DNA of 23,439 bases from Welwitschia mirabilis. Lineage: Eukaryota > Gnetophyta > Gnetopsida > Welwitschiales. Both the position numbers and the translations under genes were made by a program. Below the pieces are notes generated by a model. The model ran no database searches. It was not told the DNA's origin and saw nothing but the letters and a program-made list of their open reading frames with translations. Of this stretch, positions 10,176-18,950 are shown one piece after another (within the stretch, counting starts at the first letter, position 1; each line of letters starts with the position of its first letter). The stretch lies in NCBI GenBank assembly GCA_051453625.1, contig JBOZIK010000001.1, forward strand, positions 42,755,287-42,778,725, written 5' to 3'.

Positions 10176-10795
10176 CTTCAAGTATATCTTGTAAAAGGAG
10201 ACATGCTTTATTCTAAAGAAAAGATTAGTGTTAAGAATAGATAATAATAAAACTAGTATTTAGACAAGACTAAATACTCATCTTGATGCCTTAAATGCTA
10301 TTGTTAGTATAGTTATCTTAATAGGATGCTTTCTCATACTTAGTTACTCAGTAATTAATTTTATAATGAATGATAGATGTTGTTAGTTATTGACTAATAA
10401 TCATGTTGTTTTCAATACGATTGATGTAATTATATTATGTATGGTTTAGTTATCTAATGATGCAGGTTTAGCACTTTCGTTAGTATCTATGATCATCTTA
10501 ATATGCCTTATCACAATTCAGGTATTTAGCTTAAACTTATTTCTTTACGTATCCATGCTTATAAATTGAAAATTCTTAAGTGGTATTTGTTATTTTGTGT
10601 GTAAAATGATGCATGATTAGTAATTTTTCTATAATACTCATTGACAAATAGCTAGGCATATAATTAGCTTCTCTTGTTCTTTTACTTCTATCGTACCGAG
10701 TCCTTTGAGACTGGTGATCTAATTTAGTGGCATATAGACTAGTTTCCTTTGGGTATTTTATATATTTACATATTACTAGAGTCATTATATTATAT

Positions 10796-10804
10796 TATAA
10801 AAGG
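10796..10804 (+). promoter_or_regulatory. Candidate LTR TATA box, unit 1
   Basis: TATAAAAGG stands in an otherwise mixed context and is preserved in all three other copies of this segment (15644, 15715, 16357). Its downstream GAGC(G/A)G or GAGTAG context is also kept. It is the best candidate core promoter of the element; the start site would lie about 30 bases downstream. This is a motif call only. Confidence 0.5.
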
Positions 10805-10897
10805 AGCGGCCATGAGGTACCCCTGTTATGTTGGCATATGTGTGTGTATACTTATGTGTAAATCACATTTCTGCATAATGTTATATTATTGCTATAT

Positions 10898-11165
10898 CCC
10901 TCCCATTTGCTGATACTAAGATGAGGGAGAGATTAGAGGGATCTCTTTACATACTTAGTTGATGGATCTAATAATGGTTATTTATATATTTTCTTCCCTC
11001 CCATTAGCTGACACTAAGATGAGGGAGAGATTTGAGGGATCTCTTTACATGCTTAGTTCATATATTTACTAATGATTATTTATATATTTTCTTCCCTCCC
11101 ATTGGCGTAGACTAAGATGAGGGAAAGAGTCGAGGGACCTCTTGATAGGCTTAGCTTCTATGTGT
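10898..11165 (+). repeat. 98-bp tandem repeat, about 2.7 units
   Basis: Units start CCCTCCCATT at 10898, 10996 and 11094. Each holds ACTAAGATGAGGGA followed by AGAGAT and, in the first two, ATCTCTTTA, which can pair as a small hairpin. The array lies just downstream of the TATA box. Other copies of the segment hold one or two units. Confidence 0.85.
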
Positions 11166-11904
11166 CTAATGGATATTTTGGCTAAGTGACCAGAGGGTTT
11201 ACTATGATTTTTAGATACTCATATATGATTTATGTTAATATATATATGAATTGCCATTGTTCATGCATTAGAATTCATTATTAGGAATGATCATTATGAC
11301 CTCGAGAGTTTTGACTAGCTGTCTCTTATATTTTTAAACATAGTTATTGATGCTTATGTATATATTTGTGTGAGTAATACATTTTGGTGATATGTCATTT
11401 CATATGTCATAATACTCTTTTGTACTTGAGTTGGATATTTCATTCTTGCATTAGTTTATGCTTAGTTCTGCCCTATGCCACTCACACGGACTACCCTGAT
11501 TTATCATACGCTCATGTGTATTGGTGGAGATGGAAATGAGATCCAAGATAGAACTACGTGTGGTCTGATTTCCTCTGAATGAGGATATGTAGGCATGGTT
11601 CCTTGGCTATTGATGTAACCAACCATTTGACCATAACTTACACACTCCTCTAGTGTGTTTTTAAATAATATTTCTAAATAACCATAAAATGGAATATGAT
11701 ATTAATCAAGTGAGCTATCCTCATATAGTTCTCATGAGCTATATTCTATGGGAGACTAAGAGGTTAGTTTCTTAGTTATAAACTAATTGATTCACTACAA
11801 TGTTTAATCGTGTCTTGTAAGTTATTTTTGTTTTAAGTATACTTAAAAAAGAATTTATGCTTTTTGTATTTCTTAAGTCTAGCCTAAGACCAGGTTGTAA
11901 CAGT

Positions 11905-11916
11905 TGGTATCAGAGC
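11905..11916 (+). promoter_or_regulatory. Primer-binding site (initiator Met tRNA)
   Basis: TGGTATCAGAGC is an exact complement of the initiator-Met-tRNA 3' end, 2 bp after the CA end of unit 1. The continuation TTAGGTTTAA is also common in plant Ty3/gypsy leaders. This fixes the + orientation of unit 1 as a 5' LTR. Confidence 0.9.
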
Positions 11917-11996
11917 TTAGGTTTAACCCTTTACTTAATCAACTTAATAATTAATTTATCAGAGTAATTACTTAGTTTTTGGGGTAAAAACCTTTT

Positions 11997-12008
11997 AAGA
12001 GGAAGAAA
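11997..12008 (+). promoter_or_regulatory. Candidate polypurine tract
   Basis: AAGAGGAAGAAA, twelve purines, abuts the TG start of unit 2 exactly where a plus-strand primer is expected. It could also be ordinary leader sequence upstream of a lost gag gene. Confidence 0.5.
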
Positions 12009-12468
12009 TGTAATACTCCAAATTTTGATGTAGTATTTCTTTTAATTATTATTTTCCATTTATTTATATGATGACTTTAAGCATTGTTTAATAAAAGAAT
12101 TAGATTTAAATGCATGTTTAATATATAACCTTATTTATGATCTTATGAATGTCTTTTGCTGATGTATTTTTGATTAGTATAGTAGGCATGCAACGATTTT
12201 ATAAATTCTCTAATGATGATTCGATGCTTTAATAATTTTTTTATCAGACTCATAGATTATTATAGCTTTTATAACTCCCTGATAAGAGTTTTATATCCTC
12301 TATATTATTAGAAACACGCTTTAAATAATGAACTAATTATCCATATTTTTGCCCTTGTATTAATACTTGAGCCTAATGTTAACTCTTGAAAATTCTTTTT
12401 TCACACCCTCTGTAATATATGTCAGAATACTTGAAATAAAATATAATAACTAATTGATTTATAATTAT

Positions 12469-12483
12469 GTGTGTGTGTGTGTA

Positions 12484-12528
<45 letters not shown>
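12469..12528 (+). repeat. (GT)n microsatellite
   Basis: About 60 bases of TG/GT with two interruptions (TATG and GCG). The matching place in unit 1, near 2690, has plain AT-rich sequence, so the array expanded after the copies separated. The His/Thr frame read from the other strand is not a gene. Confidence 0.95.
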
Positions 12529-12530
<2 letters not shown>

Positions 12531-12552
12531 ATTGATATGAACAATAAATATG

Positions 12553-12586
12553 ATATATATATATATATATATATGTATATATGTAA
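12553..12586 (+). repeat. (AT)n microsatellite
   Basis: A run of alternating A and T with two GTAT interruptions, directly after the GT array. Unit 1 has a shorter irregular version. Confidence 0.85.
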
Positions 12587-12614
12587 ATAAGTATAGTTTT
12601 AGATAAGGGTCTTA

Positions 12615-12926
12615 ATGAAAGGAAATAAAGATCAAGCAGCAAGTAAGGAAGCAGTTGAAGAAGTGAAGAATTTGATGAAGGGAGTCAGGAGATTACCCAA
12701 CTCGCTGCCATGCATTGATTGGATGCATGGCAAAACAGTCTCAGTTTCAATTCAAAAATTACAGATAAATCACTACAGTAGCTCAAAAATTGGGCAGTGG
12801 ATTCTTTTTCTTGGAAATTCCTCTAAGCAAGTCAAAGTTCTCAAGTATAGGCTTAAGGTTTCTCTTGCATTACTGTATAACTTGCTACCCAAAAAAAAAG
12901 GTTTGGTAGGAAGAGGCATGGAATAG
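12615..12926 (+). CDS. Open frame of unknown origin in the unit-2 head
   Basis: A 103-residue frame beginning MKGNKDQAASKEAVEEVKNL, then LPNSLPCIDWMHGKTVSVS, then a hydrophobic middle and a basic Lys-rich end. The unit-1 copy at 2811-2990 keeps the frame but has stops. I recognise no family. The first 30 residues could form a helix. Its position inside an LTR, lack of a partner exon and decayed sister copy argue for a relic or chance frame and not a working gene. Confidence 0.25.
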   Translation: MKGNKDQAASKEAVEEVKNLMKGVRRLPNSLPCIDWMHGKTVSVSIQKLQINHYSSSKIGQWILFLGNSSKQVKVLKYRLKVSLALLYNLLPKKKGLVGRGME

Positions 12927-14170
12927 GAGGCCACGGTATCTACCTAGGTTGTACCCCTGGAGCAAGTTCTAACACCATCTGCGAGTTTGTAGAATAGTTT
13001 AAGCATGGCTGAAATGCTATTCACACTACAAGCCAATGACAATGGTGTCTTGCCTTTAGAAAACATCACTTTATAGAGTCCAAAACGATCTTCAGCTTAT
13101 CTACACTGCTTTTGTCATGATGTTGTATTATTGCTATCACAGTGCAAGCCAAGGCAAACCAAATACGCCAAGGACAGAAAGCAGCAAAACTAATCCACAG
13201 GACGAAGGTGATGTAAAAGGGATAGCCTTAAGTGGCGAAAAACTGGAGAGTGCATAAAAGACATCCCAAAGGGAGGGCCTTGAGTGGCAAAAAGTCAGAG
13301 ATCACATGGAAGGCATCGCAAATGGACAGCCCACACATCGAACAAACGTGAAGGAAACGTCAATGGCATGGGGAGCACCATGCATGCGCATAGAGGTCAC
13401 ACATGAAGCGATGATAAAGCACGAAGAAGGAGGGGACTTTAGGTACATATGAAAGAAAGTAAACAGTCCAAAGGGAAAGGGCAGGGAGCAAGAGCATTAA
13501 AGGGAAGGGTAAGTTTCCCAATGCAAATCTTTTAACTATTAGTTTGCTTTCCTGCATATACATTTATTGTGTGAAATTTTCTTAACATTTCTCATATATC
13601 ATTATCTCCCTTCAAATGAACACTTCATATTGGAATGTTTTGTGTTTTTGAAAATTTGTTAAGGCATTATGGGTTCTTCTCTCTCCATGGAAATTTTTTT
13701 TTTGTACAAAACGAAATACTTGTGAAAATGCTTGTTGGAGAATGGTGGTGTAAACAACAAAAGTGATTTCTTAATATTATTCCTTGTTAATCTGAATACA
13801 CCTCCATCTTCATTCTTAGGCTTTTAAGTAACATTCATCATTCAGGTTTGAGCGTCGGTCTCTTCTGTTGCATTTCCACATACTTCCTCATGTGTTAGTA
13901 GCTTTTCAGTTAAAAATATAAGTCAATTCGAAATGGCATTCAGTTTCTTGAGTAACATCATTATGGAATAAGTCTGTGTGCTGCATTTTCTCTTTTCTAA
14001 GCACTCTTGGTTGGTTTTGCATTGGTTTCTCGCCTATGTCACTAATTAGATTTTTAAAATATTAAACATCTTCAAGAACATTAGGCAATAAAAATTGTAT
14101 TACTAAGCTCTTCAATAGTAGCAATTAGACTAGCAAATATGAAGAAAATGATACATTAGCAAGCAAATAT
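12927..14170. other. Unassigned middle part of unit 2
   Basis: It has no clear counterpart in unit 1 and no recognisable coding domain. It contains a degenerate 53-bp tandem at 13215-13320. The remainder is mixed, becoming AT-rich to the right. Confidence 0.45.
13215..13320 (+). repeat. Degenerate 53-bp tandem, about two units
   Basis: AAAAGGGATAGCCTTAAGTG at 13215 and AAAGGGAGGGCCTTGAGTG at 13268, each ending in a GACATCCC or GGCATCGC word. A fragment of a third unit (AATGGACAGCC) follows. Confidence 0.65.
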
Positions 14171-15110
14171 ATTCATATTATGTGATATGATATTTGATAT
14201 ATGTTGTGCTTTTTTTTTATATATGCTATATTATATAGTATATCATAATACATATACATATAACATTATATTATATTATATATTAGGTTATACTTCTACT
14301 ATATTATGTTAAGTTATTCTATTTTATCATATATTATAATATATCATATTAAATCATATTCTAGTAATATCTGTTATATTACCTTATGTTAAATTATGTT
14401 ATTGTATATTATTTGATATTTAGTTGCCTCATATGCATAATGTTACAACTATAATATAAAGGTAGATATATTTACTATGAAATGTATTAAGAGGTACTAG
14501 TATCAATTTGATTAATAAGATATTACATGCATACATACTCTTATTTTTATCATCAGTCTAATATGCAACTCTATACGAACTTATGTGATAGCCATATTGT
14601 GATTTTACATCATTATATCAAATTTAAAACACATGTATTATATTATATAATACATATTTATTTATTGTACTACATTAATTTAGATTATATTAAGTTATAA
14701 TACAACATTATTTTTACCTTGTGTTATATTATAAATAGTATATCATAGATATGCTATATTATACAATATTATTTTATATTATAACAATATTATATTATAT
14801 AAAAATTAATATAATATATTACAGTATCTTGTACTTATAATATCATATTATACTGCATTTATAATATTATATTATATTATATTATAATTATATTATATTA
14901 CATCATAATATAATGGTAGTATATATGATATATAATCTTATGCTACATTGCATGGAAAATATAATTGCATATGTAATGAAATATACTATATCACATAATA
15001 GGCATAATACTATTATTTTATAATATGATATTCCATATGCTTATTATACTATATCATATGTGTGATATTATATTTTCTTATAATATGCGACCTCATATAT
15101 ATATTACTTT
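14171..15110. repeat. AT-rich block of unit 2 with repeat R3
   Basis: Counterpart of the AT-rich block of unit 1. About 14390-14770 is the third copy of the R1/R2 segment. Positions 14756-14770 are the intact form of the LINE target site. Open frames are low-complexity only. Confidence 0.8.
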
Positions 15111-15643
15111 CTATATATATTATAAGTGAAGACATGTTCTATTGTAAAGAAAAGGTTAATGTTAAGAATAGTTAATGATAAAATAAGTGTTTAGATAGGA
15201 TTTAGTTACTATGTTAGCATTATAAAGGGAGTGGTTATGGTTTTTTCTTGACATAATTATATGTGTTTATGTGATGCAAAATAATTATATTATGCATGAT
15301 ATAGTTATCCAAAGATGCAGGTCTAGCACATTTCTTAGTGACTATGGTTACCTTAATGTGTCTTATCGCAATTTAGGTATGTTACCTTAAAAATTCTTAT
15401 ATGTTCATGCTCATAAATTAAATGTTTTAAGTAGTTATTTGTTATGTTATATATAATGATATACCATTAGTTATTTTTCTATGATGCTCATTGAAAATAG
15501 CTAGGCATAGAATTAGCTTCTTTTATCCTTTAACTTCTATAATACCAAGTCTATTGTGACTAGTGATCTAATTCAATGGCATATGGACTAGTTCCTTTGG
15601 GCATTTTATATAATTACATATTATTAGATTCATTATATTGTGT

Positions 15644-15652
15644 TATAAAAGG
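15644..15652 (+). promoter_or_regulatory. Candidate TATA box, first copy
   Basis: TATAAAAGG within the first 71-bp unit, equivalent to 10796-10804 of unit 1. Confidence 0.45.
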
Positions 15653-15714
15653 AGTAGTCATGAGGTACTAGGCATTTTATATAATTACATGTTATTAGAT
15701 TCATTATATTGTGT

Positions 15715-15723
15715 TATAAAAGG
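15715..15723 (+). promoter_or_regulatory. Candidate TATA box, second copy
   Basis: TATAAAAGG within the second 71-bp unit, an identical copy 71 bases downstream of the first. Confidence 0.45.
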
Positions 15724-15815
15724 AGTAGTCATGAGGTACCCTACCGCAATGGCATGTGTGTGTATACCTATGTGTTAACCACATTTTTGCATAATGTTAT
15801 ACTATTGATATTATT

Positions 15816-15912
15816 CCTCCCATTGGCTAATACTAAGATGAGGGAGAGAGTCGAGGGACCTCTTGACATGCTTAGCTTCTATATGCCTAATAGATAATTT
15901 TGGCTAAGTGAC
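15816..15912 (+). repeat. Single copy of the 98-bp repeat
   Basis: CCTCCCATTGG followed by ACTAAGATGAGGGA and GAGGGACCTCTTGA. It matches the last unit of the unit-1 array, so the first two units are absent here. Confidence 0.75.
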
Positions 15913-16001
15913 TAGGGGGTTCACTATATATTCATTTGGGTACCTATATATGATTTATGATAACATACATATGCATTGTCACCGTTCATGCATTAGAATT
16001 C

Positions 16002-16116
16002 TGTAACACCCAAACTTTAATTACCCTAATTAACCATAATTTTTTTTTTTTTTGTATTCGTTATTAACTATCATGCACAATGGAACCTAGGATCAAATCC
16101 TATTTAGACTCTATTA
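16002..16116 (+). mobile_element. Start of a different LTR element inserted in unit 2
   Basis: The conserved text GCATTAGAATTC, which continues with ATTATTAGGAATG in unit 1 and CTTATTAGTAATG near 17214, is broken at 16002 by TGTAACACCCAAACTTT. TGTAACACCC is a common LTR beginning in plant Ty3/gypsy elements. Only 115 bases are visible before the gap; a T run of about 13 lies inside. The far end is not seen. Confidence 0.6.
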
Positions 16117-16216
16117 NNNNNNNNNNNNNNNNNNNNNNNNNNNNNNNNNNNNNNNNNNNNNNNNNNNNNNNNNNNNNNNNNNNNNNNNNNNNNNNNNNNN
16201 NNNNNNNNNNNNNNNN
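16117..16216. other. Assembly gap, 100 N
   Basis: Exactly 100 N, probably a placeholder of unknown length. It hides the body of the element starting at 16002. Confidence 0.99.
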
Positions 16217-16585
16217 AGGCATAGAATTAGCTTCTTTTATCCTTTAACTTCTATAATACTAAGTATAATGAGACTAGTGATTAGACTCAGTGACATGTGG
16301 ACTAGTTCCTTTGCACATTTATATATTTACATATTATTAGATTTATTATATTGTATTATAAAAGGAGCAGGTATGAGGTATACTACTGAAATGGCATGTG
16401 TGTATGTATACCTATGTGTTAATCGAATTTTTGCATCATGTTATACTATTGATATTATCCCTCTCATTGGCTGATATTAAGATGAGGGAGAGATTTAAGG
16501 GATCTCTTTACATGCTTAATTGATTGGGATACCAATGGTTATACATATATTTTTTCCCCTCCCTTTGGCATAGACTAAGATGAGA
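16217..16585 (+). repeat. Extra copy of the LTR promoter region
   Basis: It starts AGGCATAGAATTAGCTTC and repeats the segment already seen from about 15506: TATA box at 16357-16365 and two units of the 98-bp repeat (16459, 16557). Gaps lie on both sides. It may be the LTR of a second family member inserted here, or a scaffolding artefact. Confidence 0.7.
16357..16365 (+). promoter_or_regulatory. Candidate TATA box, third unit-2 copy
   Basis: TATAAAAGG in the extra copy, in the same context as at 10796 and 15644. Confidence 0.4.
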
Positions 16586-16685
16586 NNNNNNNNNNNNNNN
16601 NNNNNNNNNNNNNNNNNNNNNNNNNNNNNNNNNNNNNNNNNNNNNNNNNNNNNNNNNNNNNNNNNNNNNNNNNNNNNNNNNNNNN
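16586..16685. other. Assembly gap, 100 N
   Basis: Exactly 100 N, falling inside the 98-bp repeat array. Confidence 0.99.
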
Positions 16686-16925
16686 ACTAGTATTATTCAA
16701 GCACGTTTAGAGTACCAAAATTTCTTCTCAATCTTTCATCCTCTTGAGTGTGGAGTTGGAGCTTAGAGCTTAAACATGGAGGTTAAAAACTTAGATATAA
16801 GATCTTGGAGCTTAGCACTTTCTTAATCGTCTTCAAGAATCATCAATCTTCTTCCCTCCAAGTAGGTTCTTCTTTCATGAGAATTTTATCTCTATTTCTT
16901 CCATTAGGCCTATGCATATGATTTG
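16686..16925 (+). other. Unique segment between LTR copies
   Basis: About 240 bp with repeated GGAGCTTAG words and pyrimidine-rich CTTCTTCCCTCCAAG stretches. It is absent from the matching place in unit 1. It may be the end of the element that starts at 16002. No coding frame is seen. Confidence 0.4.
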
Positions 16926-16931
16926 CATTTT

Positions 16932-17836
16932 CCCTTTCATTGCCTGATATTAAGATAAGGGAGAGATTTAAGAGATCTCTTTACCCTCTTAGTTAATGGG
17001 GCTATTAATGGTTTATATATATATATTCATCCCTCTTATTGGCATAGACTAAAATAACAGAGAGAGTTAAGGGACCTCTTAACATGCTTAGCTTCTATGT
17101 GTCTAATGGATATTTTGGCCAAGTGACCAAGGGGTTCACTATGATTTTTAGGTATCATATATGATTATGTTAATATACATATGCATTTCCATTGTTCATG
17201 CATTAAAATTCCTTATTAGTAATGATTATTGTGTCCTTAAGGGTTCTAATCGGATGTCTCCTGTATTTTTTAAACATAGCTATGATGCTTGTGTATATAT
17301 ATATGTAAATAATACCTTTTGGTAACATGTCATTTTAATATTTTATGATACTGTTTTTCTAGTTGAGTTGGATATTGTGTTTATTACATTTGTTTATGCT
17401 TAATTTTGCTCATATGCAATTAACATGGATTACCTTGATCTATCATACACTCATGTGTATTGGTGTGAATGGGAGTGAGGTCCAAGATAGAACTACATGT
17501 AGTTTGAACTCCTCTAGATGAGGTTACATAGGTTTGTTTTCTTGGCTATTGATGTAACTAACCATTCGATCGCAACTCAGACACCCCTCTAGTGTGTTTC
17601 TAAATGAGATTTTTAAATAACCATAAGTTTGGATGTGCTATTAATTAGGTGAGCTATACTTATTTAGTTTTCCTGAGATGTACCCTATGGGAATTTAAGA
17701 GATAGTCTCTTGATTACAAACTAGTTAATTTGCTGTAACGAATGTTTAATTATGTCATGTAAGTTTATTATATATTTTAAAGAAAAATTCATGTTTTTCA
17801 TGCTTCTTAAGTCTAGCCTAAAACCAGGTTGTGACA
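16932..17836 (+). repeat. Tail of unit 2
   Basis: Two 98/99-bp repeat units (16932, 17031), then sequence aligning to about 11130-11902 of unit 1, ending ACCAGGTTGTGACA. No primer-binding site follows, as expected for a 3' LTR. Confidence 0.75.
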
Positions 17837-18303
17837 ACATCCAAGATGGAGAGGAGAGTCAAAGGGGGTTTCTTATTTATAGGGTTATATAGCAAAATTG
17901 TTACATAAAAGAACTCCAAAATGTGCTCCATTATAGGAAAAAAATGGATGAAATGGTTAAGGTCAGTTATCAGAGTTGGTTACAGTGGTCATTCTGACTA
18001 TTAGCCAGACATCATAAGGCACAATATCTCTTTATAAAAGATGACTTAGCAGATGANNNNNNNNNNAGTCCATATCAGCATGCAAATGTATCATTATCTT
18101 GTCTATCATAGGGACAATACAGGGAATGACTATCTTCTTCATTCATTTCAATGAAGGAAGGCAAGTCTTTCTATCATTAATCTTCCTCTAAAGCTTTGTG
18201 TATCAAAATGTGTCTTAAATGCTTTAAGTATTACAAATGATTGCATATTTCTCAGATCTTCTATTGATTCTTTAAAATCCTTAGACGTACATCTAAACCT
18301 GTG
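17837..18303. repeat. Segmental repeat S1
   Basis: It shares a series of landmarks with 18430-18950: ACTCCAAAATGTGCTCCATTATAG, against TTACAAAATGCACTACATTATAG there, CTCTTTATAAAA(G/C)ATGACT, ATTAATCTTCCTC, TGTATCA(A/G)AATGTG and ACATCTAAACCT. The copies are well diverged. A 10-N gap at 18057-18066 interrupts it. Element type unknown; possibly LTR pieces of the minus-strand Ty3 relic to the right. Confidence 0.65.
18057..18066. other. Assembly gap, 10 N
   Basis: Run of 10 unknown bases. Confidence 0.99.
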
Positions 18304-18403
18304 NNNNNNNNNNNNNNNNNNNNNNNNNNNNNNNNNNNNNNNNNNNNNNNNNNNNNNNNNNNNNNNNNNNNNNNNNNNNNNNNNNNNNNNNNNNNNNNNN
18401 NNN
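18304..18403. other. Assembly gap, 100 N
   Basis: Exactly 100 N, lying between the two segmental repeat copies. A G-rich stretch (AGGTGGGGGGGGAGGAGG) follows it at once. Confidence 0.99.
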
Positions 18404-18429
18404 AGGTGGGGGGGGAGGAGGAAGGGTTG

Positions 18430-18950
18430 GGAGGGTCTTATGTATAATATTAGAAAGCAAAACTGACATACAAAAGGTATTACAAAATGCACTACATTAT
18501 AGCAAGTCTTATGTATAACATTACAAAGCAAAAATGACATACAAAAGGTATTACAAAATGCACTACATTATAGTAAAGAAATAGATGAAACAGTTAAAAT
18601 TCGACTCTCAGTGTTAATTAAAATCGTAATCCTACTATCATCCAGATGATCAAGGGGATGATGGCTCTTTATAAAACATGACTCAACAATACCAACTTAG
18701 CCTCTACATTATCATCTAATAGTGTCTTCATCCTAGCTATCGTGGGGATAACAAAGGGGATGATAGTATTCTTTATCATCCAAGTGAGGATAAACTATCC
18801 TTTTTCATTAATAATCTTCCTCCAAAAGTCATGTGTATCAGAATGTGCTTTAAATGCTTCAAATCTTGCTAAGAATTACACATTTATGAGATCTTTTATA
18901 AATTCTCTAAAATCCTCAGAATTACATCTAAACCTATATAAATGTCCTAC
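18430..18950. repeat. Segmental repeat S2
   Basis: Second copy of the S1 segment, in the same orientation. It contains palindrome-like GATGATCC/GGGGATGAT words near 18640 and 18735-18785. No coding frame is credible. Confidence 0.65.
18435..18574 (+). repeat. 71-bp tandem duplication in S2
   Basis: GTCTTATGTATAA starts at 18435 and 18506. Both units end with TTACAAAATGCACTACATTATAG. The two differ at few positions, so the duplication is recent relative to S1/S2. Confidence 0.85.

Larger units (their letters stand above)
9778..10180. repeat. AT-rich block of unit 1, right half
   Basis: Continuation of the AT-rich block interrupted by the LINE. It aligns with about 14756-15110 of unit 2, including GTATCTTGT(G/A)(A/C)TTA and CATATTATACT(A/G)CA words. 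Confidence 0.75.
2238..11902 (+). mobile_element. Giant LTR-like unit 1 (enlarged by insertions)
   Basis: It starts TGTAATACTCC and ends GGTTGTAACA, the TG...CA termini usual for plant LTRs, and is followed 2 bp later by a tRNA-Met primer-binding site. Its head (2238 to about 3200) matches 12009 to about 12890 of unit 2. Its AT-rich middle and its tail (about 9780-11902) match about 14390-17836 of unit 2 at roughly 80% by eye. Much of its 9.7 kb is later insertion: a TRIM-like element at 4148-4548 and a LINE at 7500-9777. I could not align about 3200-5600 to unit 2. LTRs of several kilobases with this end and primer site are known in Ty3/gypsy chromoviruses of the Del/Tekay type. That assignment is inference, because no coding region is present. 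Confidence 0.65.
10181..11902 (+). repeat. Conserved body and 3' end of unit 1
   Basis: Less AT-rich LTR body that aligns to 15115-16001 and 17208-17836 of unit 2. Shared landmarks are GATGCAGGT(T/C)TAGCAC, TATAAAAGG, the 98-bp repeat, TGTGTATTGGTG and the final CTTAAGTCTAGCCTAA followed by ACCAGGTTGT. No frame is coding. This part probably holds the promoter, transcript start and U5 of the LTR. Confidence 0.7.
11903..12008 (+). other. 106-bp region between the two giant LTR units
   Basis: Everything between the 3' end of unit 1 and the 5' end of unit 2. It begins with a tRNA-Met primer-binding site and ends with a 12-base purine run. No gag or pol sequence is present. Either the internal region of the element was almost wholly lost, or a second unit inserted into, or recombined with, the leader just after the primer site. 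Confidence 0.75.
15600..15741 (+). repeat. 71-bp tandem duplication carrying the TATA box
   Basis: GGCATTTTATATAATTACAT starts at 15600 and again at 15671. The two 71-bp units differ at very few positions, so the duplication is much younger than the split of the LTR units. Unit 1 and the copy at 16217 have one unit. Confidence 0.9.
12009..17836 (+). mobile_element. Giant LTR-like unit 2
   Basis: It starts TGTAATACTCC and ends GGTTGTGACA. Its head, AT block and tail occur in the same order as in unit 1. It lacks the LINE and the TRIM but contains an insertion starting at 16002, extra copies of its own middle and tail, and two 100-N gaps. The five bases before unit 1 (GCATT) and after unit 2 (ACATC) agree at only three positions, so a target-site duplication is not demonstrated. 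Confidence 0.65.

Noticed and set aside
12379-12642. Minus-strand frame with long His-Thr repeats
   Set aside because: Translation of the GT microsatellite.
2233-17841. Five-base target-site duplication around the paired giant units
   Set aside because: GCATT on the left and ACATC on the right agree at only three of five positions, so a single insertion event is not shown.
18148-18540. 130-residue minus-strand frame across a 100-N gap
   Set aside because: N artefact within a diverged segmental repeat.
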